From the NCBI GenBank assembly GCA_030043255.1, contig JASHYB010000183.1, positions 1 through 5,578 of the forward strand: a stretch of DNA of 5,578 nucleotides, in the 5' to 3' direction. Below are positions 1-5,429 of the stretch, piece after piece (the first letter of the stretch is position 1; each line of letters starts with the position of its first letter). The notes beneath the pieces are model-generated. The model ran no database searches. It had not been told where the DNA came from and saw nothing but the letters and a program-made list of their open reading frames with translations. Source of the stretch: Thermoplasmata archaeon. Lineage in GTDB: Archaea; Thermoplasmatota; Thermoplasmata; Lutacidiplasmatales; UBA184. Made by a program: the position numbers and the translations under genes.

Positions 1-377
1 CCCCAGACCCCGCCGCTGACCCCGACGTCCAGGAAGTCGACGCCGGCCGCGCTCGCCTTCGCGGCGTGGCGCACGGAGTCCTGGTAGTTGGAGTTCCCGC
101 CGTCGACGAGCGTGTCCCCCCGGGCGAGGAGGCCGACCAGCTGGTCGACGTAGGCGTCGGTCGGCGCCCCGGCGGGGATCATCAGCCAGACCGCCCGGGG
201 CGGGGTGAGCTTCGTCACCAGGTCCTCGACGGACGTCGCGGCGACGACCCCGTCCGCGACCGCCGCGGCGACCGTCTCGGCCGTTCGCGCGTAGCCGACG
301 ACGCGGTGGCCGGCCTTGGTCAGGCGCGCCGCCATCCCGCCGCCCATTCGCCCCAGGCCCACGATGCCCAGCTCCAT
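1..377 (-). CDS. gnd: 6-phosphogluconate dehydrogenase (decarboxylating), N-terminal part, cut by window edge
   Basis: This enzyme oxidatively decarboxylates 6-phosphogluconate to ribulose-5-phosphate in the cytoplasmic oxidative pentose phosphate pathway. Only the first 125 complete codons are visible, and the gene continues past position 1. The protein opens with a Rossmann dinucleotide site, GLGRMG (residues 7-12), directly after the first strand. DGGNSNYQDS (92-101) followed by R103 matches the substrate-binding block of the family. DVGVSGGVWG (117-126) contains the Ser-Gly-Gly that contacts 6-phosphogluconate. This wording is typical of the short, roughly 300-residue dehydrogenase type rather than the 470-residue E. 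coli type, so about 40% of the protein is probably seen. YART at 29-32 ends the second strand, where Arg-Thr would favour NADP over NAD (inference). The ATG at 377 is supported by GGAGGA a few bases upstream and by its position just before the Rossmann strand. It is the last visible gene of the operon, 102 bases after the isomerase stop. Confidence 0.93.
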   Translation of the reverse strand, partial: MELGIVGLGRMGGGMAARLTKAGHRVVGYARTAETVAAAVADGVVAATSVEDLVTKLTPPRAVWLMIPAGAPTDAYVDQLVGLLARGDTLVDGGNSNYQDSVRHAAKASAAGVDFLDVGVSGGVW

Positions 378-381
378 GCCT

Positions 382-387
382 TCCTCC
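382..387 (-). promoter_or_regulatory. Strong Shine-Dalgarno sequence of gnd
   Basis: GGAGGA reads on the minus strand from 387 to 382, leaving 4 bases before the ATG at 377. It is the best ribosome binding site in the window. It fixes the gnd start and suggests that gnd is translated independently of the upstream isomerase. Confidence 0.75.
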
Positions 388-404
388 GAGACCGGTGCCC
401 GCTC

Positions 405-458
405 GGGCGCGCCGGTCCGCGAGGACCGGCGGCGCCGCGCGTCAGGACCGGCGCGCCC
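405..458 (-). repeat. Intercistronic inverted repeat forming two competing hairpins (pgi-gnd spacer)
   Basis: The spacer between the isomerase stop and the dehydrogenase start holds a perfect 14-bp inverted repeat: positions 405-418 are complementary to 445-458 across a 26-base loop. Inside the loop, 423-431 carries a second copy of the right arm's core (GGACCGGCG), which pairs perfectly with 410-418 over 9 bp and closes a 4-base loop at 419-422. The segment 410-418 can therefore pair with either partner but not both. No run of U follows in the minus-strand transcript, so it does not look like a classic intrinsic terminator. An mRNA-stabilising or processing element, an attenuator, or a Rho-influenced pause site is possible. 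The pairing is seen in the sequence; the role is inferred. Confidence 0.6.
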
Positions 459-479
459 AGCCGGCGGGGCGGTAAAAGG

Positions 480-2216
480 TCACGCGGGGCCGGCGGGGGC
501 CTCGGCGGCCGGACCGACCTGGCGGGCGAGCCGACGGAGGCCGGCGTCGGTGCGCGCGCCGAGGTTGACGACCACCACGCGGCGGTGGACCTCCTCGAGC
601 GCCCCGCGGTCCCCGCGGGCCTGGCCCCGCACGATCGCGGCGAACGTCAGCTCGCTCTCGGGGACCGGCACCGCCTCGGCCGGTTCGTCCACGATCTGCA
701 GGAACGCCCCGGTGGGCGGGCCGCCCTTGTGCAGCTGACCGGTGGAGTGCTGGAACCTCGGACCGAAGCCGGTGGTCACGACGACCCCGAGCCGCCGGCG
801 CAGCGCGGAGGCGAGGCGGCTGATCGCCGCCCGCGTCGCGGGCTCCGGCGCGAGGAACGCCTGGACCGCGACGTAGTCGCCGGGCCGCACGCTGGCGAGC
901 CACCGCTCCAGCTCGGCTGACGGGTCACGGCTGACCGGGACGCCGTAGCTCGCCGCCGCGGAGTCCTCCGAGGCCCCCGACCCCATCTCCGCGCGCGCCA
1001 GGTCCTTGGCGTGCTCGACGTCCGGCTGGTCGAACGGGTCGACCCCGAGCACCGCGCCGCAGGCCGCGATGGCGAACTCCCAGCGGAAGAACTCGGCCCC
1101 CAGCTCGAGCGGCGAGGCGACCTCGAAGCGGAGGACCGGCTCGCCGGCCGCCTCCCGCGACAGCAGCGCCCGCTCGAGCGCCCGGTCGTGCTCGCCCGCC
1201 AGGGCGAGCCGCACCAGCACGGCGTCCGAGCCGGACGGGAGCTCGGCCGGCGGGACCGGCTCGGCGACCGGGACCAATCCGCGACCGTGCTTGCCGAGGC
1301 TCTCGGCGATCAGCTGCTCGGCCCAGGCCGGGAACGCCCGCAGCGAGCGCGACGGCAGGAAGAGGACCTTGTCGCGCCCGGCCCGGCCGAGCTCGCCGAG
1401 CGCGGCGCCGAGCCCGAGCCCCGGGTTTCGCAGCGCCTCCGCCGGGTCGGCGCAGCGGGCGACCATCGCCCGCGCGCTGGCCAGCAGCCCCGGGAGGTCG
1501 ACGCCGATCAGCGCCGCGGGGAGCAGGCCGAAGACGGTGAGCGCGCTGTACCGACCTCCGACGTCCGGCGGGCTCGCGACGCAGGCGCGGAAGCCGCGGT
1601 CGTGGGCGAGCTTCTCCAGGGCGGTCCCGGGGTCGGTGATCGCGACGAACCGGCGCCCCGGCGGGCCGTCCAGGCCGGCGACCTGCTGCCAGAAGTAGCG
1701 GAAGAAGACGTTCGGCTCCAGCGTCGTGCCGGACTTGCTGGAGACCAGGAACAGCGTCCGGGCGAGCGGGATCGTGGCGGCGCACGCGGCGACCGCCGTC
1801 GGGTGGGTGCTGTCGAGGATCGACAGGCTGGGGAACCCCCGGCCGTGCGGCAGGGTCTCCGCGATCGTCTCGGCGGCCAGGCTCGAGCCGCCCATGCCGA
1901 ACAGGACCACGTGCTCGAACCCGTCGTCCCGCACCTGCTCGGCGAACGCCTGCCACTCGCCGATCCGGCCCGCGCTCTGCTCGGCGGCCCGCAGCCAGCC
2001 GAGGCGGCTGGCGACGTCCGTTGCCGGCGCTTGAGGCCAGAAGCCGGGCTCCTTGCGCCAGTACCGCCCCACCGCGTCGGCGGCCGCCCAGGCCTTGAGC
2101 CGCTCGGCGACCGCAGCCTCGGAGCTCCCCAGGCTCCAGCCGGGCGGGTGGAACGCGGACGACGCGCCCTCCGCGGGGCCCGGGGCCGAGGGGCTCGGTC
2201 GCGGCGGGCGCGGCAT
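480..2216 (-). CDS. pgi: Glucose-6-phosphate isomerase, transaldolase-fusion type but standing alone
   Basis: This enzyme interconverts glucose-6-phosphate and fructose-6-phosphate in the cytoplasm. The 578-residue product has two sugar-isomerase (SIS) halves. Substrate-phosphate motifs are GMGGSSL (107-113) and SSKSGTTLEP (159-168). DVGGRYSAL (218-226) resembles the first isomerase signature. AESLGK (304-309) supplies the likely catalytic Glu305. The second signature, FDQPDVEHAK (395-404), ends in the conserved Lys404. HSTGQLHKGGP (490-500) and the following C-terminal region resemble the isomerase half of bifunctional transaldolase/isomerase proteins more than the E. coli enzyme. No transaldolase domain precedes it. 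Instead there is a Pro/Ala/Ser-rich leader of about 20 residues. The ATG at 2216 is the first in-frame Met before the domain. It lies 5 bases after the transketolase stop, with AGGG 8 bases upstream, so translation is probably coupled. The stop is TGA at 482-480. Confidence 0.93.
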   Translation of the reverse strand: MPRPPRPSPSAPGPAEGASSAFHPPGWSLGSSEAAVAERLKAWAAADAVGRYWRKEPGFWPQAPATDVASRLGWLRAAEQSAGRIGEWQAFAEQVRDDGFEHVVLFGMGGSSLAAETIAETLPHGRGFPSLSILDSTHPTAVAACAATIPLARTLFLVSSKSGTTLEPNVFFRYFWQQVAGLDGPPGRRFVAITDPGTALEKLAHDRGFRACVASPPDVGGRYSALTVFGLLPAALIGVDLPGLLASARAMVARCADPAEALRNPGLGLGAALGELGRAGRDKVLFLPSRSLRAFPAWAEQLIAESLGKHGRGLVPVAEPVPPAELPSGSDAVLVRLALAGEHDRALERALLSREAAGEPVLRFEVASPLELGAEFFRWEFAIAACGAVLGVDPFDQPDVEHAKDLARAEMGSGASEDSAAASYGVPVSRDPSAELERWLASVRPGDYVAVQAFLAPEPATRAAISRLASALRRRLGVVVTTGFGPRFQHSTGQLHKGGPPTGAFLQIVDEPAEAVPVPESELTFAAIVRGQARGDRGALEEVHRRVVVVNLGARTDAGLRRLARQVGPAAEAPAGPA

Positions 2217-2221
2217 CGCGG

Positions 2222-4234
2222 CTACCCTGTGCCGGGCGGCGTGCCGCGCGCGGCCTCCAGCGCCAGCGCGACCAGATGATCGACGGAGAAGCCGAGATGC
2301 TCGTAGACGACCGGGCCCGGCGCGGAAGCCCCGAACCGGTTCAGCCCGAGGATCCGTCCGTTCGTCCCCGCGTAGCGGTCCCAGCCGAGTGGGCTGGCCG
2401 CCTCGACGACGACCGTCGGGACCCCGGGCGGCAGGGTCGCCTGGCGGTAGGGGGCGTCCTGCTCCTCGAAGAGCTCGCGGGACGGCATCGAGACCACCCG
2501 GCTGGCGATCCCCTGTCCGGTGAGCCGCTCCCGGGCGGCGAGCGCGAGGTGGACCTCCGAGCCGGTGGCGAGCAGCACGACCGCCGGCCGGGCGCCGTCG
2601 GGCGCCTCGGCGAGGACGTAGGCGCCCCGGCGGACCCCGTCGCGCACGGGCCGGGCGCTGAGGTCGAGGACCGGCAGCTTCTGCCGGGTGAGGACCAGGG
2701 CGACCGGACCGCTCCGGCCGAGGGCGACGCGCCAGGCCTCCGTCGTCTCGTTCGCGTCGGCGGGGCGGAGCACGGTGAACCCCGGGATCGCCCGGAGGGT
2801 GGCGAGCTGCTCGACCGGCTGGTGGGTCGGTCCGTCCTCGCCGAGCGCGATGGAGTCGTGCGTGAAGACCAGCAGGATCGGCAGGTGCATGAGCGCCGCC
2901 AGGCGGATCGACGGGCGGGCGTAGTCGGAGAAGATCAGGAAGGTCGAGCCGTACGGCCGGATCCCGCCGTGCAGCGCGAGCCCGTTGAGCATCGCGACCA
3001 TCGCGTTCTCGCGGACCCCGAAGTGCAGGTTGCGTCCGGTCACCTCCGAGAAGGAGAAGTCGCCGAGCCCCGGCACGAGGGTCTTGGTGGACGGCGCGAG
3101 GTCCGCCGAGCCACCCAGGAGGGCCGGCCACTGCTCGGCGACCGCGTCCTGGACCTTCGCCGAGGCGTCCCGCGTCGCCACCGGCTCCGACGGCGCAAAT
3201 CCCGGGAGCTCCGGCGACCAGCTCGAAGGCGCGGTGCCGGCGAGCAGCCGGTCGAACTCCCGGGCGAGCTCCGGCTCGGCGCGGCGGTACTCCTCGAAGC
3301 GCGCCTTCCACTCCTCCTCCTTGGCGCGCCCCCGCCCGAGCGCCCGGCGGAAGTGCGCCTTCGCCTCCTCCGGGACGAGGAACGCCGGCTCCAGTGGCCA
3401 GCCGAGCTTGCGCTTGGTCTCCCGCGTCCCCTCGGGCCCCAGCGGCTCGCCGTGCGCCTCCTTCGTGTCCTGCCGCGGGCTGCCGTAGCCGAGGTGGGTC
3501 CTCACGCGCAGCAGCCACGGGGCCCCCGGGTGGGTGACCGCCCGGCGGATCGCGGCGTCCAGCGCCTCGATCGAGTTGCCGTCCTCGACGGCGTCGACCT
3601 GCCAGCCGTAGGCCCGGAACCGGGCGCCGACGTCCTCCGTGAACGCGAGGCTGGTCGGGCCCTCGAGCGAGACGTGGTTGTCGTCGTAGAGGACGACCAG
3701 CGGGCTCACGCCGAGGGTGCCGGCGAACGACGCCGCTTCCGAGGCGAGCCCCTCCATCAGGTCGCCGTCCGAGCAGAGGACGAACGTCGTGTGGTCGACG
3801 ATCTTGTAGCCGGGCCGGTTGAACCGGCTGGCCAGGTAGCGCTGGGCGAGCGCCATCCCGACCGCGGTGGCGAACCCCTGGCCGAGCGGACCGGTCGTCG
3901 CCTCCACCCCCGGCGTCAGGCCGTGCTCCGGATGGCCGGGGGTCCGGCTGCCGTACCGGCGGAACCGCCGGAGCTCGTCGAGCGGGAGGTCGTAGCCGGT
4001 GACGTGCAGGAGCGCGTAGAGCAGCGCGGAGCCGTGGCCGGCGGAGAGCACGAAGCGGTCCCGGTCCGGCCAGGCCGGATCGGCCGGGTTGTGCTTGAGG
4101 TAGCGGTCCCAGAGCACGTAGGCCATCGGGGCGGCGCCGAGCGGCAGCCCCGGGTGCCCGCTCTTCGCCTCCTCGACCATGTCGACCGCCAGGAAGCGCA
4201 GCGTGTTCACCAGCAGGTCGTCCTCCGACGCCAT
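2222..4234 (-). CDS. tkt: Transketolase
   Basis: This is a thiamine-diphosphate enzyme that moves two-carbon ketol units between sugar phosphates in the non-oxidative pentose phosphate pathway. The 670-residue length is normal for a full, unsplit transketolase. The residues corresponding to the E. coli active site appear intact: GHPG with His27, AGHGSA with His67, His101, GPLGQG (115-120), and the metal-binding block SDGDLMEG (155-162; Asp156) with Asn186. His261 (HGEPLG), Arg355, Ser382, Glu409 in VREN (cofactor activation), His459, DGPTHQP (467-473; Asp467, His471) and Arg517 are also present. The order is the usual pyrophosphate domain, pyrimidine domain, then C-terminal domain (from about 545). 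The ATG at 4234 follows the kinase stop by 3 bases and has GAGGG at 4246-4242. The stop is TAG. It sits between kinase and isomerase, as expected in a sugar-phosphate operon. The first glycine of the usual GDG motif is Ser, a variant common in related enzymes. Confidence 0.97.
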   Translation of the reverse strand: MASEDDLLVNTLRFLAVDMVEEAKSGHPGLPLGAAPMAYVLWDRYLKHNPADPAWPDRDRFVLSAGHGSALLYALLHVTGYDLPLDELRRFRRYGSRTPGHPEHGLTPGVEATTGPLGQGFATAVGMALAQRYLASRFNRPGYKIVDHTTFVLCSDGDLMEGLASEAASFAGTLGVSPLVVLYDDNHVSLEGPTSLAFTEDVGARFRAYGWQVDAVEDGNSIEALDAAIRRAVTHPGAPWLLRVRTHLGYGSPRQDTKEAHGEPLGPEGTRETKRKLGWPLEPAFLVPEEAKAHFRRALGRGRAKEEEWKARFEEYRRAEPELAREFDRLLAGTAPSSWSPELPGFAPSEPVATRDASAKVQDAVAEQWPALLGGSADLAPSTKTLVPGLGDFSFSEVTGRNLHFGVRENAMVAMLNGLALHGGIRPYGSTFLIFSDYARPSIRLAALMHLPILLVFTHDSIALGEDGPTHQPVEQLATLRAIPGFTVLRPADANETTEAWRVALGRSGPVALVLTRQKLPVLDLSARPVRDGVRRGAYVLAEAPDGARPAVVLLATGSEVHLALAARERLTGQGIASRVVSMPSRELFEEQDAPYRQATLPPGVPTVVVEAASPLGWDRYAGTNGRILGLNRFGASAPGPVVYEHLGFSVDHLVALALEAARGTPPGTG
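2225..2228 (-). promoter_or_regulatory. Weak Shine-Dalgarno sequence of pgi inside the tkt end
   Basis: AGGG reads on the minus strand from 2228 to 2225, overlapping the last codons of transketolase, with 8 bases before the ATG at 2216. The transketolase TAG (2224-2222) sits between this site and the start. A terminating ribosome would therefore be placed over the isomerase start, which fits translational coupling. Confidence 0.5.
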
Positions 4235-4237
4235 CGG

Positions 4238-5266
4238 TCAGCCCTCGACCCGTTCGCGCGCGAACGCCGCCGCGCCGACGAGCCCGCTCGACCCGCCGAG
4301 CTCCGCGGGCACGATCCTCAGCCCGTCCACGGCGGCCGCCAGGGCCCGGGGCCGGACCGCCCGTTCGACCTCCGGCACCATCGACGGATAGCCCTGCATC
4401 ACGCCCCCGCCGAGGACGATCGTCGACGGGTTCACGGCGTTCACGATCGAGACCAGCCCGTCGGCGAGGTAGTCGGAGGTCGCGTCGACCAGCTCCCGGG
4501 CGAGCGCGTCGCCGGCAAGGTAGGCCCGCTCGACCGTCTCGGAGGTGATCGCGGCGGGTGCTCCGGCGAGCGCGAGGATCGTCTGGCCGCGCCGGCGATC
4601 GCCGGCGACCGCCTCCTGCGCGCGCGCGGCGATCGCCCAGCCGCCGACGTAGGCCTCCAGGCAGCCGGTGTTGGTGCAGTGGCACGGGCGGCCGTGGTGC
4701 TGGATCGTCATGTGCCCGAACTCGCCGGCGGTCCCGTGGACCCCGTGGTACAGGTGCCCGTCCGCGACGATCCCGCCCCCGACGCCGGTCCCGACGAACA
4801 GGCAGACGACGTCGTCGACGCCACGACCGGCGCCGTGGCGCCACTCGGCGTACGTCGCGGCCTGCACGTCGTTCAGGACCTCCACCGGCCGCCCGAGCCG
4901 CCCCGCCAGCTCGGTGCGCAGCGGGACGTCGCGCCAGGAGAGGTTCGGAGCGAAGGCCACGCTCCCGTCGCGCCGGACCTGGCCCGGAACCCCGATGCCG
5001 AGCGGCCGGTCGGACGGGAGTCGGGTCCCCCAGCGCTGCTCGACCTGTGCGACGATGTCGTTGATGACCTCGCGCGCCGGGCGCGACGCACCGGTCGGGA
5101 TCCGCTCCTGCTCGAGGATCCGGCCCGCGGCGTCGACCAGCCCCAAGGCGACCTTCGTGCCCCCGAGGTCCACCCCGAGCGACGCCCCGACCCATCGAGC
5201 GGGCGCCACCCGGCTGCGGGGGCGAGCGGAGGGTCGCTTGACCGAGACCCGAGCCCGTCCCCGCAT
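4238..5266 (-). CDS. ROK-family sugar kinase, probable glucokinase
   Basis: This protein probably phosphorylates glucose with ATP to glucose-6-phosphate in the cytoplasm. The 342-residue product has the ATP phosphate motif DLGGTK (33-38) and Asn132 with catalytic Asp133 in LNDVQAA. The glycine-rich loop GTGVGGGIV is at 159-167. Glu182 and His185 in GEFGH, and Glu204, are the usual sugar contacts. The structural zinc site is complete: His185, Cys195, Cys197 and Cys202. The usual CxCG is CHCT here, so the glycine is replaced. LGGGVMQG (285-292) is the C-terminal adenosine-side motif. No helix-turn-helix domain precedes the kinase fold, so it is an enzyme rather than a ROK repressor. The ATG at 5266 gives an unusually long, Arg-rich N-terminus of about 25 residues and has no clear Shine-Dalgarno sequence. 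A GTG at 5209 would give a more typical N-terminus but also lacks one. Glucose is inferred from the neighbours; mannose, fructose or N-acetyl-sugar use is not excluded. Confidence 0.92.
   Translation of the reverse strand: MRGRARVSVKRPSARPRSRVAPARWVGASLGVDLGGTKVALGLVDAAGRILEQERIPTGASRPAREVINDIVAQVEQRWGTRLPSDRPLGIGVPGQVRRDGSVAFAPNLSWRDVPLRTELAGRLGRPVEVLNDVQAATYAEWRHGAGRGVDDVVCLFVGTGVGGGIVADGHLYHGVHGTAGEFGHMTIQHHGRPCHCTNTGCLEAYVGGWAIAARAQEAVAGDRRRGQTILALAGAPAAITSETVERAYLAGDALARELVDATSDYLADGLVSIVNAVNPSTIVLGGGVMQGYPSMVPEVERAVRPRALAAAVDGLRIVPAELGGSSGLVGAAAFARERVEG
4242..4246 (-). promoter_or_regulatory. Shine-Dalgarno sequence of tkt inside the kinase end
   Basis: GAGGG reads on the minus strand from 4246 to 4242, with a 7-base spacer to the transketolase ATG at 4234. 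It lies within the last kinase codons, and the kinase TGA (4240-4238) falls in the spacer. This supports the chosen transketolase start and coupling with the upstream gene. Confidence 0.65.
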
Positions 5267-5385
5267 CCGTGGAGCCCGGACCGGCGGAAGGAGCCGTGAC
5301 CCGCCCCGCTCCGGTGCGGCAGCGGAGAACGGGATTTTCGGATAAGGGTTCGTCCGCGGGTCTAGGTGTTTCAGCCTCCCTCCGA

Positions 5386-5403
5386 ACCCGGCTTAAGCGG
5401 GGT
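5386..5403. promoter_or_regulatory. 18-bp imperfect palindrome, candidate operator
   Basis: ACCCGGCTTAAGCGGGGT is symmetric about 5394/5395 with a single mismatched pair, and its centre is CTTAAG. It lies about 26 bases upstream of the plus-strand gene's ATG and 120 bases from the kinase start. Two-fold symmetry of this length between divergent genes is typical of a dimeric repressor site. The symmetry is seen; binding by a regulator is inferred. The CTTAAG core could also belong to a promoter element of the plus-strand gene. Confidence 0.4.
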
Positions 5404-5420
5404 CAGTGCCTGCCAGGGCT

Positions 5421-5426
5421 GAGGAG
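5421..5426 (+). promoter_or_regulatory. Shine-Dalgarno sequence of the VOC gene
   Basis: GAGGAG ends 3 bases before the ATG at 5430. Counted from its GAGG part the spacer is 5 bases, within the workable range. It selects this ATG over later in-frame starts. Confidence 0.6.
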
Positions 5427-5429
5427 AGC

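Larger units (their letters stand above)
5267..5429. promoter_or_regulatory. Divergent intergenic promoter region between kinase operon and VOC gene
   Basis: These 163 bases separate two divergent starts and must contain the promoters of both units, unless one is leaderless from the extreme edge. The segment 5331-5350 (with TTTT at 5335-5338 and GATAA at 5341-5345) is the most A/T-rich patch in the window and the likeliest place for promoter elements. I could not fit a convincing -35/-10 pair on either strand with normal spacing. An archaeal-style TATA/BRE reading was also inconclusive. The region is clear by layout; the individual elements are not. Confidence 0.5.

Noticed and set aside
378..479. 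Intrinsic transcription terminator between pgi and gnd
   Set aside because: The hairpin is strong, but the minus-strand transcript has no U-run after it, and gnd continues the same pathway on the same strand. An operon-internal element is more likely.
66..920. Plus-strand open frame of 284 codons across gnd and the end of pgi
   Set aside because: It is antisense to real coding sequence on both sides, of low-complexity basic composition, and has no recognisable domain.
480..5195. A single uninterrupted minus-strand reading frame of 1571 codons spanning the kinase, transketolase and isomerase region, as if a giant fusion protein
   Set aside because: Only its last 578 codons, from the ATG at 2216, encode a recognisable protein. 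The upstream part is an Arg/Gly/Ala/Pro-rich out-of-frame reading of the kinase and transketolase genes, open because stop codons are rare at this GC content.
4238..5266. ROK protein as a transcriptional repressor of the operon
   Set aside because: ROK repressors carry an N-terminal winged-helix domain of roughly 60-80 residues. Here only about 25 basic residues precede the kinase fold, and the catalytic Asp and ATP motifs are intact.
2276..5299. A 1007-codon open frame on the plus strand opposite transketolase and kinase
   Set aside because: Its composition is Arg/Gly/Asp/Pro-biased with no family motif. It lies antisense to two genes with intact active-site motifs and is explained by GC-rich codon bias on the other strand.
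5331..5370. Sigma70-like promoter candidates (TTCGGA with TAGGTG on plus; TAGACC with TTATCC or GAAAAT on minus)
   Set aside because: Hexamers match poorly and spacings (20, 13 and 19 bases) are off, so no specific promoter is called.
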